Origin: Bombella dulcis
GTDB lineage: Bacteria; Pseudomonadota; Alphaproteobacteria; Acetobacterales; Acetobacteraceae
Direction: 5' to 3'
Assembly: GCF_026385505.1 (NCBI RefSeq)
Contig: NZ_JANIDV010000003.1
Span: forward strand, 186,001 to 250,000
Length of the DNA: 64,000 nucleotides
The position numbers were made by a program, and so were the translations under genes. Below are positions 9,363-17,165 of this stretch, piece by piece (the first letter of the stretch is position 1; each line of letters begins with the position of its first letter). The notes under the pieces are model-generated. The model made no database searches. It was not told the origin of the DNA and saw only the letters and a list, made by a program, of their open reading frames with translations.

Positions 9363-10145
9363 TCAGCTGTCCTTTTTGGGGCTGGTCAGGCCATTGGCCA
9401 AGGCTGCTGCTGCGCCGGGGCTGTGCGGGGCCTTCGTGGGGGCACCGTCCCGGCCATCATGTCGTGTGTGCGGGATGACATTCCCATCCATGAGGACGTA
9501 ACGGAACTGGCCATCCTTGATTTCGGCCAGGAAGATGTCTTCCAGCTTTTCGATGTTCCGTTTCTTCATGTCTTCCATGAAGTCTTCTTCGGAGAGACCG
9601 GCATCTTCAAGATCATTGGCCCGGATGACGCCATCATAATAGATGATGAGCGCAGGGAGCTTCTTCCTGTCCGTAATGGCAGTAATGGCACCGCTCGGCT
9701 CGACCTGGGCAAAGTAGACATCATCGAATGAATAGATGCCCTGGATGTTGAGCTGGGAAGCGATATTGAGCATGTCGATCTTGTTGTTCTTGTCGCGGAT
9801 GTTTTCCATGAGGAAACGGCCATCCTTGATGATCGGAATCTGCCTGCCGATCGTCACGTTTCTGAACATGTTGATCTTTCTGCAGAAACGTGTCAGGGCT
9901 AGGAGGATACCAACCCCGATGAGCAGGGCGATGACATATTCATGGAAGGATATGTTCGTCGTATAGAGGACACCGCCAACGAGTCCACCAAGGATGAAGT
10001 TGCCGACGAGGTCGATGGCATTCATCTGGGAGACCTGGCTGCGCCCGGAAACGTTGAGATAGGCGATGATGATGGCGAAGCCGGTGACGAGCTTCAGAAA
10101 CATCCAGATGTTGAGCGTCAGATTCGGGAAAAGCTGGTGAATCAT
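9363..10145 (-). CDS. DUF421/YetF-family membrane protein
   Basis: About 260 residues. Three N-terminal membrane helices (about 10-30, 38-60, 64-84) are followed by a soluble alpha/beta YetF domain (near 90-230) and a low-complexity Ala/Pro tail. Family members are inner membrane proteins with no settled biochemical function. The start at 10145 matches the usual family N-terminus (MIHQLFPN...); in-frame starts at 10217 and 10253 would add 24 or 36 residues that look like untranslated leader. The gene is convergent with the upstream lipoprotein gene and divergent from the HAD gene. Confidence 0.75.
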   Translation of the reverse strand: MIHQLFPNLTLNIWMFLKLVTGFAIIIAYLNVSGRSQVSQMNAIDLVGNFILGGLVGGVLYTTNISFHEYVIALLIGVGILLALTRFCRKINMFRNVTIGRQIPIIKDGRFLMENIRDKNNKIDMLNIASQLNIQGIYSFDDVYFAQVEPSGAITAITDRKKLPALIIYYDGVIRANDLEDAGLSEEDFMEDMKKRNIEKLEDIFLAEIKDGQFRYVLMDGNVIPHTRHDGRDGAPTKAPHSPGAAAALANGLTSPKKDS

Positions 10146-10395
10146 TACGGGAACCTTGTGATGAAGAATGCACAGGAGTCCCCCCTTATGGAGAACTCCT
10201 ACTACGGTATATAGCATATGGGATGTGTGCGTCATTTTTGTATATGAGAGCAACCTCTATGTTATTAGTAGCATAAGGGGCATTAACTGTTTTTCAAGGT
10301 GTTGCGATCTTTTTCCTGCCTGTTACTCTTGAATGCAGAGAACAGGCGTCGAGAGTTTCAGAGACCGAATCAGGTAAGGCAAATAAGGAGCGTTC

Positions 10396-11142
10396 ATGAG
10401 CAAGCATACGAATTTTCCGATTCCCGATCAGGCCCCTGCTGCCGTGCTGCCCACGGGGCGTCTTGAGATGATCATTTTTGACTGTGATGGCGTGCTGGTG
10501 GGGGGAGAGCATCTCTCCACGGCTCTGATGTCCGAGGATGCCCGCAATCACGGCTGGGACATCAGCGATGAGGAAGGCAACAAACTCTTCGGTGGTGGTG
10601 AGCTGGCCAAGATTGGCGAGATGATTGCCGAGAAGACCGGCGACAAGCTGCCGGACGACTGGGACATGATCATGCAGGACCGCATCGTGGACATGATGCG
10701 GAAGAAGGCGAAGGAAGTGCCCGGTGCTACGAAGATGCTGCGGGATATCGTCAATGAGATCCGCCTGCCGATCCGTGTCGGGTCCAACTCCTCCGAGGCG
10801 GAGATGGAAGCCAAGTTCTCCAGCACGGGTCTGGACAAGATCCTGAAGGAAGAGCGCATCCATTCCGGCCGTGACCTGAACATGCCCAAGCCCCGCCCGG
10901 ACATCTACCTCTATGGTGCCCGGAAAGAGGGGATTGATCCTGCCCACTGTCTGGTGCTGGAAGATTCTGATGCGGGCGTCGAGGCAGCCCATCGGGCTGG
11001 CATGGCCTGCGTGCTGCTGCGTGATTTCGACAAGCCTGCCCCGTCATGGCCGGGCCTGCTGCGCATCGCCCATCTCGACGAGTTCGTGCCGCTGCTGAAG
11101 AAGATCATCGCTGCACAGGAAGAGTACCACAACAAGGGCTGA
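10396..11142 (+). CDS. HAD-family hydrolase, beta-phosphoglucomutase/sugar-phosphatase type
   Basis: 248 residues with all four HAD motifs: DCDGVLV (nucleophile and general acid Asp), VGSNSS, the Lys in MPKPRPDIY, and EDSDAGVEAA for Mg2+. The helical cap lies between motifs I and II (subclass I), typical of small-molecule phosphatases and phosphoglucomutases. It is 99 bases upstream of mannitol dehydrogenase on the same strand, so a polyol- or hexose-phosphate substrate is plausible but unproved. A 7-bp hairpin (GCCTGTT 10318-10324 with AACAGGC 10341-10347) sits in its leader. Confidence 0.85.
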   Translation: MSKHTNFPIPDQAPAAVLPTGRLEMIIFDCDGVLVGGEHLSTALMSEDARNHGWDISDEEGNKLFGGGELAKIGEMIAEKTGDKLPDDWDMIMQDRIVDMMRKKAKEVPGATKMLRDIVNEIRLPIRVGSNSSEAEMEAKFSSTGLDKILKEERIHSGRDLNMPKPRPDIYLYGARKEGIDPAHCLVLEDSDAGVEAAHRAGMACVLLRDFDKPAPSWPGLLRIAHLDEFVPLLKKIIAAQEEYHNKG

Positions 11143-11241
11143 GAACAGGCCTGCCCTGCATGGCCGGTACCCGCCCAGCCTCTGCTGGAGCGGACCGGTC
11201 GTGGTGCCTGTTTCGTTCATTGAGCCTGCTGGAGACATGTT

Positions 11242-12705
11242 ATGCTGACATATGATGGTCTGAAATCTCTGCCCGAGAATGTGGCCGGTCCTACCTACGA
11301 CGTGCGCAAGGTGACATCGGGCATCGTGCATTTCGGTGTGGGTAATTTCTTCCGTGCCCATCTGGGCTATTACGTGGACCGTGTCCTGGCTCTGCCCGAT
11401 CATGAGGGCTGGGGCATTACCGGGGTTGGCCTGCGTTCCGGCGGGAATTCCGACAGGAAGGCGGAGGAGTTTCAGGCACAGGAGGGGCTGTACTCCCTGA
11501 CGGAGATTGCTGCTGACGGCAAGGCAGGCATCCGTGTCATGGGGTGCATGAAGGCCTATCTTCAGGCTCCTGATGAGCCGGAAAAGGTGCTCGCCCTTCT
11601 GGCGGACAAGAGCACGAAGATTGTCTCCATGACCATCACGGAAGGTGGGTACAACATTGATGAGACAACCGGGGAATTCCGCACGTCTCTTCCCGCCGTG
11701 CAGGAGGACCTTGCCAACCCGAAGAATCCCGGGACCATTTTCGGCTTTGTGGTCGAGGGGCTGCGCCGTCGCCGTGAGGCAGGGCATGGCGGCCTGACCA
11801 TCATGTCCTGTGACAATCTGCGCCATAATGGTGACGTGTCCCGCAAGGCTTTTGTCGGCTATGCCCGTGCCGTGGACGCTGATCTGGCGGCATGGATTGA
11901 ACAGAATGTGACGTTCCCCAATGCAATGGTGGACCGCATCACGCCGTCCGTATCGTCAGAGGGGAAAGCAAAGCTGAATGAACGGAGCGGGCTGGATGAT
12001 CTTCAGCCCCTTCTGGCTGAGGATTTCATCCAGTGGGTGATTGAGGACAGGTTTGCAGCGGGCCGGCCGGCTTTTGAGAAAGTGGGCGTGCAGTTCACCG
12101 ATCAGGTGAGTGCTTATGAACATGCCAAGATACGGATGCTCAACTCCAGCCATCTCATTCTCAGTGCTGCGGGCATGCTGCTGAATCTTGCGCTTGTGGA
12201 TGAGGTTCTGGCAGAGCCACGTGTGCATAAGTTTGTGGATTCCGTTCTGGAAAAGGATGTGATCCCGACCCTCAAGGCTCCGCCGGGGGTGGACCTGCAT
12301 AAGTACAAGGCAACCCTGCTGACCCGTTTCTCCAACGCTGCCATGGCGGATCAGGTGGCCCGTATTGCGTCTGATGCGACATCCAAGGCTCAGGTGTTCT
12401 GGACGGAAACGGTCCGCTCCGTGCTGGAGAGTGGCCGTGACCGGACCCGCATCGTGTACTGCCTGGCCCTGCTGCTGGAGCTGCTGCGTGGCGTGGACGA
12501 AAAGGGCGAAAAAATCACGCTGAGTGAGCCATTCCTCACAGAAGAGCAGCTGAAGGTTGCGGCTTCTGATGATCTCAGGAAATCCATCAGTCTGCCCGCT
12601 TTTGACAGCTGGCGTGACCTGCTGACACCGGAGATTGAGCAGGAGATTGCCCGCAACCGTGAACTGATCCGCAAGGAAGGCGTGCTGGCCAGCCTGCCGG
12701 TGTGA
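11242..12705 (+). CDS. Mannitol dehydrogenase (long-chain polyol dehydrogenase family)
   Basis: 487-residue NAD(P)-dependent oxidoreductase of the mannitol-2-dehydrogenase/fructuronate reductase family, interconverting mannitol and fructose in the cytosol. Seen: N-terminal nucleotide-binding segment VHFGVGNFFRAH, the family motif SCDNLRHNG, and the catalytic KIRMLNSSH (K-x4-N-x2-H). In acetic acid bacteria such enzymes reduce fructose to mannitol. Close uronate reductases share the motifs, so mannitol is favoured by overall resemblance only. A strong terminator follows. Confidence 0.9.
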   Translation: MLTYDGLKSLPENVAGPTYDVRKVTSGIVHFGVGNFFRAHLGYYVDRVLALPDHEGWGITGVGLRSGGNSDRKAEEFQAQEGLYSLTEIAADGKAGIRVMGCMKAYLQAPDEPEKVLALLADKSTKIVSMTITEGGYNIDETTGEFRTSLPAVQEDLANPKNPGTIFGFVVEGLRRRREAGHGGLTIMSCDNLRHNGDVSRKAFVGYARAVDADLAAWIEQNVTFPNAMVDRITPSVSSEGKAKLNERSGLDDLQPLLAEDFIQWVIEDRFAAGRPAFEKVGVQFTDQVSAYEHAKIRMLNSSHLILSAAGMLLNLALVDEVLAEPRVHKFVDSVLEKDVIPTLKAPPGVDLHKYKATLLTRFSNAAMADQVARIASDATSKAQVFWTETVRSVLESGRDRTRIVYCLALLLELLRGVDEKGEKITLSEPFLTEEQLKVAASDDLRKSISLPAFDSWRDLLTPEIEQEIARNRELIRKEGVLASLPV

Positions 12706-12745
12706 TGGTGCCGGAAAAATGAGTTCGTGCTGACTGCACTGGAAA

Positions 12746-12770
12746 GGGGAGGCTCTGGCCTCCCCTTTTT
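12746..12770 (+). terminator. Rho-independent terminator of mannitol dehydrogenase
   Basis: GGGGAGGC and GCCTCCCC form an 8-bp stem with a 4-nt TCTG loop (12746-12765), directly followed by five T. Confidence 0.9.
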
Positions 12771-12900
12771 CATGTCTGTGGTCATTTTTGTGGATAAGTT
12801 CATTGTCTGGTGTGTGAGGCTCCTCATGAGAGATGTGTTTCTCTTCTGAATGAATTGTGAAAAGGGTTGCGCAAAAATGGATGTTAAATTTATATTTAAG

Positions 12901-12984
12901 TTGGTACGTTCTTTGACAGTAAAAAAAGAATTATATTACATAGGTTATGGGAAGTCTGTTCCCCGCCTACGCGGGGATGAGTCA
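12901..12984 (+). CRISPR. Orphan type I-E-like CRISPR leader with a single degenerate repeat
   Basis: An AT-rich stretch runs into a 29-base block (12956-12984) containing GTTCCCCGC, a 4-base turn and GCGGGGATGA, the core of type I-E repeats; its 3' end (GTCA) departs from the usual AACCG. Upstream, TTGGTA (12901) and ATAGGTTATG (12940-12949) lie at almost the same distances from the repeat as in the Escherichia coli type I-E leader as I remember it; GGTTATG is 8 bases from GTTCCCC in both. No second repeat, spacer or cas gene is in the window. A chance palindrome or REP-like element is the alternative. Confidence 0.5.
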
Positions 12985-13031
12985 TATAAGTTCGCTTCCT
13001 GCCCAGACCTCTGCTGTGTCCTGTTCACTGA

Positions 13032-14342
13032 TCATGGTCTGTCGTGAGTTCCCCAGAGCCATTCCAGAGCCTCAGGGAGGGTCTGCTCTATGGTCGGGCC
13101 ATCGACGTGCTGGGCGTTGCGGGAAAAGACGAACTGGTAGTCATAGCCTTTTCCGCCAAGTACACGGGCCAGATTTTCGCCAGCCAGCACCCAGTCATGC
13201 ATTCCATCCGGCATGGGGCGTACAGGGTAGAAGAGGTCTTGGTCGCCCACTTCGTACCAGATGTGCAGTGGTGCCCGTGGTGCAGCGGGGATGAGGGCTG
13301 CTCCGGGCTGGGGCGGTACGGCGTGCGGTGTGCCCGCCCAGGGAGAATGTAGCTGCCAGCCACCACCGGGCAGGGCCGGGTCATGTGGCCATTGCTGATT
13401 GACCAGAGAGGGTGAGTAGGCCAGTACCCGGTGATAGAGATTCGGCCGGAACCATGCCATTGCAAAGGCCGCCGCTCCGCTGGAGCTGAACCCCATGGTG
13501 GCCCGTTCTTCCGGGTCGTGGGAGAGGGTGACGCTGGCTTTCTGCTCCACGAGGGGCAGAATATGGGTTTCCACCCAGTCCGCATAAGCACCGGACATGG
13601 TGTCATATTCCCGCCCCCGCTCGCTGCCCTGGGCATCACCACCGTCCGAACCCACACCAATGACGATCATGGGCGGAATGCGATGGTCCTTCACCAGCCT
13701 GTCGACCAGAGCGAACAGGTCCCTGCCCGGATAGATGCCGTCATTGCCCCCGTCACCGAAGATCAGGAAGGGCAGGGGATGGTCAGCAGGGACATTGGGA
13801 GGAACATAGACATCCACCGTGCGGATCCACGGGGCGGGGTGCGCACCGGGTACGTTCAGGATGGAAGGATCGCCCGGCTGACTGGTGGAGACGTTCCTCA
13901 TGCCTATGGCGCAGGGTTCCGGTTCATCCCGGATGGTCCCGGGACTGTAGCCGCTGGTGGAGGAGGATGTCAGCGTGAAGCTGATGAGCCGTCCCCGTGC
14001 AGGCTGTATGGTCTGCCATTCGGCGGGCAGGGTGTGGGTCGGGCCAAGAATGTAATTGCCCGTCCTGTCTGCTGGTGGGAGCGTTGCATCCGGCAGGTCA
14101 GTGGCCTGCGGGTAGAGCGGATTGTGAGGGTCATGCACGGGCATGGCACCGGTTCCGTTCTGAAGCCCGGATGTATCAATAAAGAATGGTTTCCGCGGGT
14201 CTGCCGTGTTGGGCTGTGGCGGCTGGAGGGCTTCCAGTGGTTTGCAGTCGGCAGAGGCCGCCTGCGCCTGGCAGGGAGCAGGACTTCCGAGGGACAGCAT
14301 CAGGGCACTGGCAGAAAGGCCGTGCTTCCAGAAGCGGAACAT
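13032..14342 (-). CDS. Secreted alpha/beta-hydrolase, putative esterase (PF00756-like)
   Basis: About 436 residues with a signal peptide (MFRFWKHGLSASALMLSLG...). The hydrolase fold begins near residue 180 (VDVYVPPN, FLIFGDGG), the nucleophile is in MGFSSSGAAAF, and a GDQDLFYP acid region and NAQHVDG histidine follow, the order expected for esterase D/enterochelin-esterase-like enzymes. The N-terminal 170 residues are Pro/Ser/Thr-rich. Start at 14342 rather than 14372 because the signal peptide begins there. Substrate unknown; siderophore or acyl-sugar esters are possibilities. It stands alone. Confidence 0.75.
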   Translation of the reverse strand: MFRFWKHGLSASALMLSLGSPAPCQAQAASADCKPLEALQPPQPNTADPRKPFFIDTSGLQNGTGAMPVHDPHNPLYPQATDLPDATLPPADRTGNYILGPTHTLPAEWQTIQPARGRLISFTLTSSSTSGYSPGTIRDEPEPCAIGMRNVSTSQPGDPSILNVPGAHPAPWIRTVDVYVPPNVPADHPLPFLIFGDGGNDGIYPGRDLFALVDRLVKDHRIPPMIVIGVGSDGGDAQGSERGREYDTMSGAYADWVETHILPLVEQKASVTLSHDPEERATMGFSSSGAAAFAMAWFRPNLYHRVLAYSPSLVNQQWPHDPALPGGGWQLHSPWAGTPHAVPPQPGAALIPAAPRAPLHIWYEVGDQDLFYPVRPMPDGMHDWVLAGENLARVLGGKGYDYQFVFSRNAQHVDGPTIEQTLPEALEWLWGTHDRP

Positions 14343-14500
14343 CTGATGGCGGAGGAGAGAATCTGCAAACATGAAGCCGTCACGGAAAAAGGAAAAAGAC
14401 CGTCTCCCCCGACGCTACCATAATTCAGCTCATGGAAAAGCCATAGTTTTCCGGGTGTGGCAGGTTCCATGCTGTCGGGCGGAACCTGCCACGGACGGGA

Positions 14501-15403
14501 TCAGCCCGGCTGATGGGCTTTGATCAGGGAAGCAAGCTTTTCTGCATCCTGTGCAAAAACACTCTGAAGTGGACAGGGCAGCGCATGGGCACCAGCCAGC
14601 CCCATGATCTCCGCTGCCGAGGCGATGACACGCAGGGAGCCACCATAACGGGCACTCATCTCCCAGAAGGGCGTGAAGAGAGCGTTGATGCGGGCTACCT
14701 CGTCCTTCTGTCCGGCCAGAGCAGCATCCGTCAGCTGGCGTGCCAGACGGGGGAACAGGCCACCCCATTCAGAATACCAGATGCGGGCACCCTGCATCAG
14801 AGCATTGCCAGCAGTCGGGTCACCGCTGATGCCGGGAGAGATGCTTTCAGGCAGGGCAGGCAGCAGGCGTTTCATCCGGGCGGAGGCGTCTTCTGCCGTG
14901 GGGGAGCCGCTGGGGAGCTTGATGGAGCGGACATGCTTCAGCTCACAGATGCGCTGCATCAGGGCATCCGAGAAATGGAACTGCGTCGTGCCGGGTGTGT
15001 CATAAACCACCAGCGGCACGGAGACGTGCCTGTTGACGGTTTCATACAGCGTGAAGACTTCCTCGTCCCGCAGGGGGAAGTAGCTCATGGGGGGCAGCAG
15101 CAGAGCCTTGACGCCTGCTTTCTGGGCGTCTTCAGCCAGCAGTAGCGTGTCCCGCAGATTGATGGCCCCGATGCTGACGAGGACCGGCGTCGTGCCAGCC
15201 TCTTTGACAGCCAGACGGGCGATTTTCTCCCGTTCACCCCGTGTCAGGAAGGCATAGCTGCCGGTGGAGCCGAGGGCACCGATGGAATCCACCTTTGCGT
15301 CCACCAGCCGGGAGATCAGCGTGGCGAAGCGGGCTTCATCGGGAGCGTCCTGATGCATGGGAGTGATGGGGAAGGCACTCAGCCCTGTGAAGGAAAATGT
15401 CAT
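14501..15403 (-). CDS. DHDPS/NAL-family aldolase, specificity unknown
   Basis: 300-residue TIM-barrel class I aldolase. The Schiff-base lysine is in RSIKLPSG and the catalytic tyrosine in VVYDTPGTTQF. The usual GxTGE motif reads GSTGSY, so the Glu typical of true DapA is missing, arguing against lysine biosynthesis and for a 2-keto-acid or sugar-acid aldolase/dehydratase. SD AAAGGA precedes ATG 15403. An AraC-type regulator gene lies 76 bases upstream on the same strand and may control it. Confidence 0.8.
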   Translation of the reverse strand: MTFSFTGLSAFPITPMHQDAPDEARFATLISRLVDAKVDSIGALGSTGSYAFLTRGEREKIARLAVKEAGTTPVLVSIGAINLRDTLLLAEDAQKAGVKALLLPPMSYFPLRDEEVFTLYETVNRHVSVPLVVYDTPGTTQFHFSDALMQRICELKHVRSIKLPSGSPTAEDASARMKRLLPALPESISPGISGDPTAGNALMQGARIWYSEWGGLFPRLARQLTDAALAGQKDEVARINALFTPFWEMSARYGGSLRVIASAAEIMGLAGAHALPCPLQSVFAQDAEKLASLIKAHQPG

Positions 15404-15479
15404 GGAATCTGTCCTTTCCGTTTAAGGTCTGGACATCATGGCGGGAAGGCAGGCGTGCCGTATAGAAGGAATGTGACCG

Positions 15480-16196
15480 TTAGGGCTTTTCATAGGGAAT
15501 GGGGCCTTCCCGGTAGCGGCCCGGTGTCGTGCCGAATGTCCGGCGGAAGAGGCGGCCCATGTGGCTCTGGTCGGCAAAGCCTGCATCCATGGCGGCCTGA
15601 AGGCTGCTGATGCCGGAGCGCAGCTGTGCCTTGGCATGGTTGAGCTGCTGGAGCAGGCGGAAGGCCTGCGGTGCCAGCCCGTAATGACGCTGGAAGCGGC
15701 GGGAATAGGCTTCCCGGCTCATCTTCGCCTGACGGGCGAGAGTCTGGATGGATTCCATGAAAGGACCATCCTGCATGGGCAGGGGAAGAGCGGGTGGTGA
15801 AGCGAAATGGATGTGTGAGGGCTGTTCACGTTCACCCAGATAATGCCTGATGAGGCCGGCACAGTCGGCCCGCTCCGTATAGAGGCCGGGCGTGAGATAG
15901 AGATTCAGGCCAAGTGTCTGCCCGACATGGGCCGGGTCGTCATCCTGCGAGAGGTGGGGCGTGCCTGCAGGAATGAACAGGGCCTGCCCTGCCGTGAGGC
16001 GGATGGACCGACCGGCAATGAGAAAATGACGGCAGCCTGACAGCAGGAAGGCGAGCTGGTCCTCCTGATGGAAATGCAGCGGCAGGGCGAGTGTCGTGCC
16101 CTGGGCCATGCTCATTTCTTTCACGTCGGGATGGCTGGCACGCCAGTAATGCCACGGTGGTCCGGACGGAAGCAGGGAGGAAGACGAAAGAAGCAT
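15480..16196 (-). CDS. AraC-family transcriptional regulator
   Basis: 238 residues: an N-terminal cupin-like sensor (LHFHQEDQLAFLLSG, LFIPAGTPH) and a C-terminal pair of helix-turn-helix motifs (SREAYSRRFQRHYGLAPQAF and MDAGFADQSHMGRLFRRTFG). It resembles small-ligand-sensing activators. The aldolase gene follows on the same strand, and the NemR-like gene is divergent upstream. No good ribosome site precedes 16196; a start at 16115 would remove part of the sensor's lead-in, so the longer form is kept. Confidence 0.85.
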   Translation of the reverse strand: MLLSSSSLLPSGPPWHYWRASHPDVKEMSMAQGTTLALPLHFHQEDQLAFLLSGCRHFLIAGRSIRLTAGQALFIPAGTPHLSQDDDPAHVGQTLGLNLYLTPGLYTERADCAGLIRHYLGEREQPSHIHFASPPALPLPMQDGPFMESIQTLARQAKMSREAYSRRFQRHYGLAPQAFRLLQQLNHAKAQLRSGISSLQAAMDAGFADQSHMGRLFRRTFGTTPGRYREGPIPYEKP

Positions 16197-16291
16197 GGTG
16201 TCATTTCAAGGCATGTCGGGTCCCGAAGGGTGTCAGAATAATCTGTCTGGCGTGATGCCGTCCACCGGGTGGATAAGGGTGCAAAAATAGA

Positions 16292-16306
16292 ATGACCGGT
16301 CTATTT
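16292..16306. promoter_or_regulatory. Operator-like site 1, NemR/AcuR-like regulator
   Basis: ATGACCGGTCTATTT with partial dyad about GACCGGTC (16294-16301), 42 bases before the regulator's start. The same 15 bases recur exactly at 17011-17025. Placement fits autorepression. Confidence 0.6.
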
Positions 16307-16347
16307 GTAAAATGGACAGGATGGAACCTTTCTGTTACAAAGGCAGC

Positions 16348-16941
16348 ATGACAGTCGCAGAGAAACATGTGCAGGCCCGTCGGCGCATTCTGGAGTCCGC
16401 CCGTCCCCTGATCGGGGTGAGGGGGTTTTCTGCCGTGGGGCTGAGCCAGATTCTGGAGGCCGCCAATATCCCCAAAGGCTCGTTCTACCATTATTTTGAG
16501 TCGAAGGAGCATTTCGGGGCGGCCCTGCTGGAACTCTATAACGAGCAGTACATGGAGAAGCTTGATGCCCTCATTGCCCAGACGGGCAGAACGGGGCTCG
16601 AGAAGCTGTCTCTCTACTGTCAGTGCTGGGTGGATGCCCAGCAGAATGGGTGTCTGAGCGAGAAGTGCCTTGTCGTCAAGCTGGCGGCCGAGGTGTCTGA
16701 TCTTTCCGAAAAGATGCGTCTGATTCTTGAGGAAGGAACGACCGGGATCGTGGACCGTCTGGCCCGCATCATTGAGGAAGGCCAGAAGGACGGGTCCATT
16801 ACGAAAGGGCTGCCCGCCCGGCAGATGGCCTCCGTGGTCTATCAGACATGGCTTGGGGCGACCCTTCTGGTGAAGGTGACGCATCAGCCTGCACCGTTTG
16901 AAGAGGCTTTTGCGGCAACAAGGCAGCTTGTGGCCGCCTGA
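16348..16941 (+). CDS. TetR-family regulator, NemR/AcuR-like
   Basis: 197 residues. N-terminal helix-turn-helix near 25-50 (GLSQILEAANIPKGSFYHYF) is classic TetR. The ligand domain has NGCLSEKCLVVKLAAEV and DLSEKMR, resembling Escherichia coli NemR, which responds to electrophiles such as aldehydes and quinones through cysteines in this region. ATG 16348 has AAAGG five bases upstream; the in-frame ATG at 16312 overlaps the operator region. It precedes a YqhD-type reductase and an aldehyde dehydrogenase, with identical operator-like motifs before itself and before the reductase. Confidence 0.85.
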   Translation: MTVAEKHVQARRRILESARPLIGVRGFSAVGLSQILEAANIPKGSFYHYFESKEHFGAALLELYNEQYMEKLDALIAQTGRTGLEKLSLYCQCWVDAQQNGCLSEKCLVVKLAAEVSDLSEKMRLILEEGTTGIVDRLARIIEEGQKDGSITKGLPARQMASVVYQTWLGATLLVKVTHQPAPFEEAFAATRQLVAA

Positions 16942-17010
16942 AATTCCCGGAATTCTGTCATTTCTGGAAGGGGTACATGTTTTTTTTGAGAAGGCCCTTT
17001 CATTTATGAG

Positions 17011-17025
17011 ATGACCGGTCTATTT
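17011..17025. promoter_or_regulatory. Operator-like site 2
   Basis: ATGACCGGTCTATTT, identical to the motif at 16292-16306, in the spacer before the YqhD-type reductase gene. Confidence 0.6.
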
Positions 17026-17115
17026 TTAAGCTGTTCCCGATGAAGATGAAGGGCCGAGTCCATGAGACGGTCCGGTCACGAGGGAAGAGAGTTTACAGGC
17101 GGCGTCAGTTTATAG

Positions 17116-17130
17116 ATGACCAGTCTATTA
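17116..17130. promoter_or_regulatory. Operator-like site 3
   Basis: ATGACCAGTCTATTA differs from sites 1 and 2 at two of 15 positions and is framed by TAGA and TCTA half-sites (17113-17127). It ends 35 bases before the reductase start. Confidence 0.5.
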
Positions 17131-17165
17131 TTCGACGTGGCCTTCAGAGTGGAAGAGAGGATGTT

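Noticed and set aside
12985-13040. Second CRISPR repeat or spacer after the single repeat
   Set aside because: No further copy of the GTTCCCCGC...GCGGGG core occurs before or inside the next gene.
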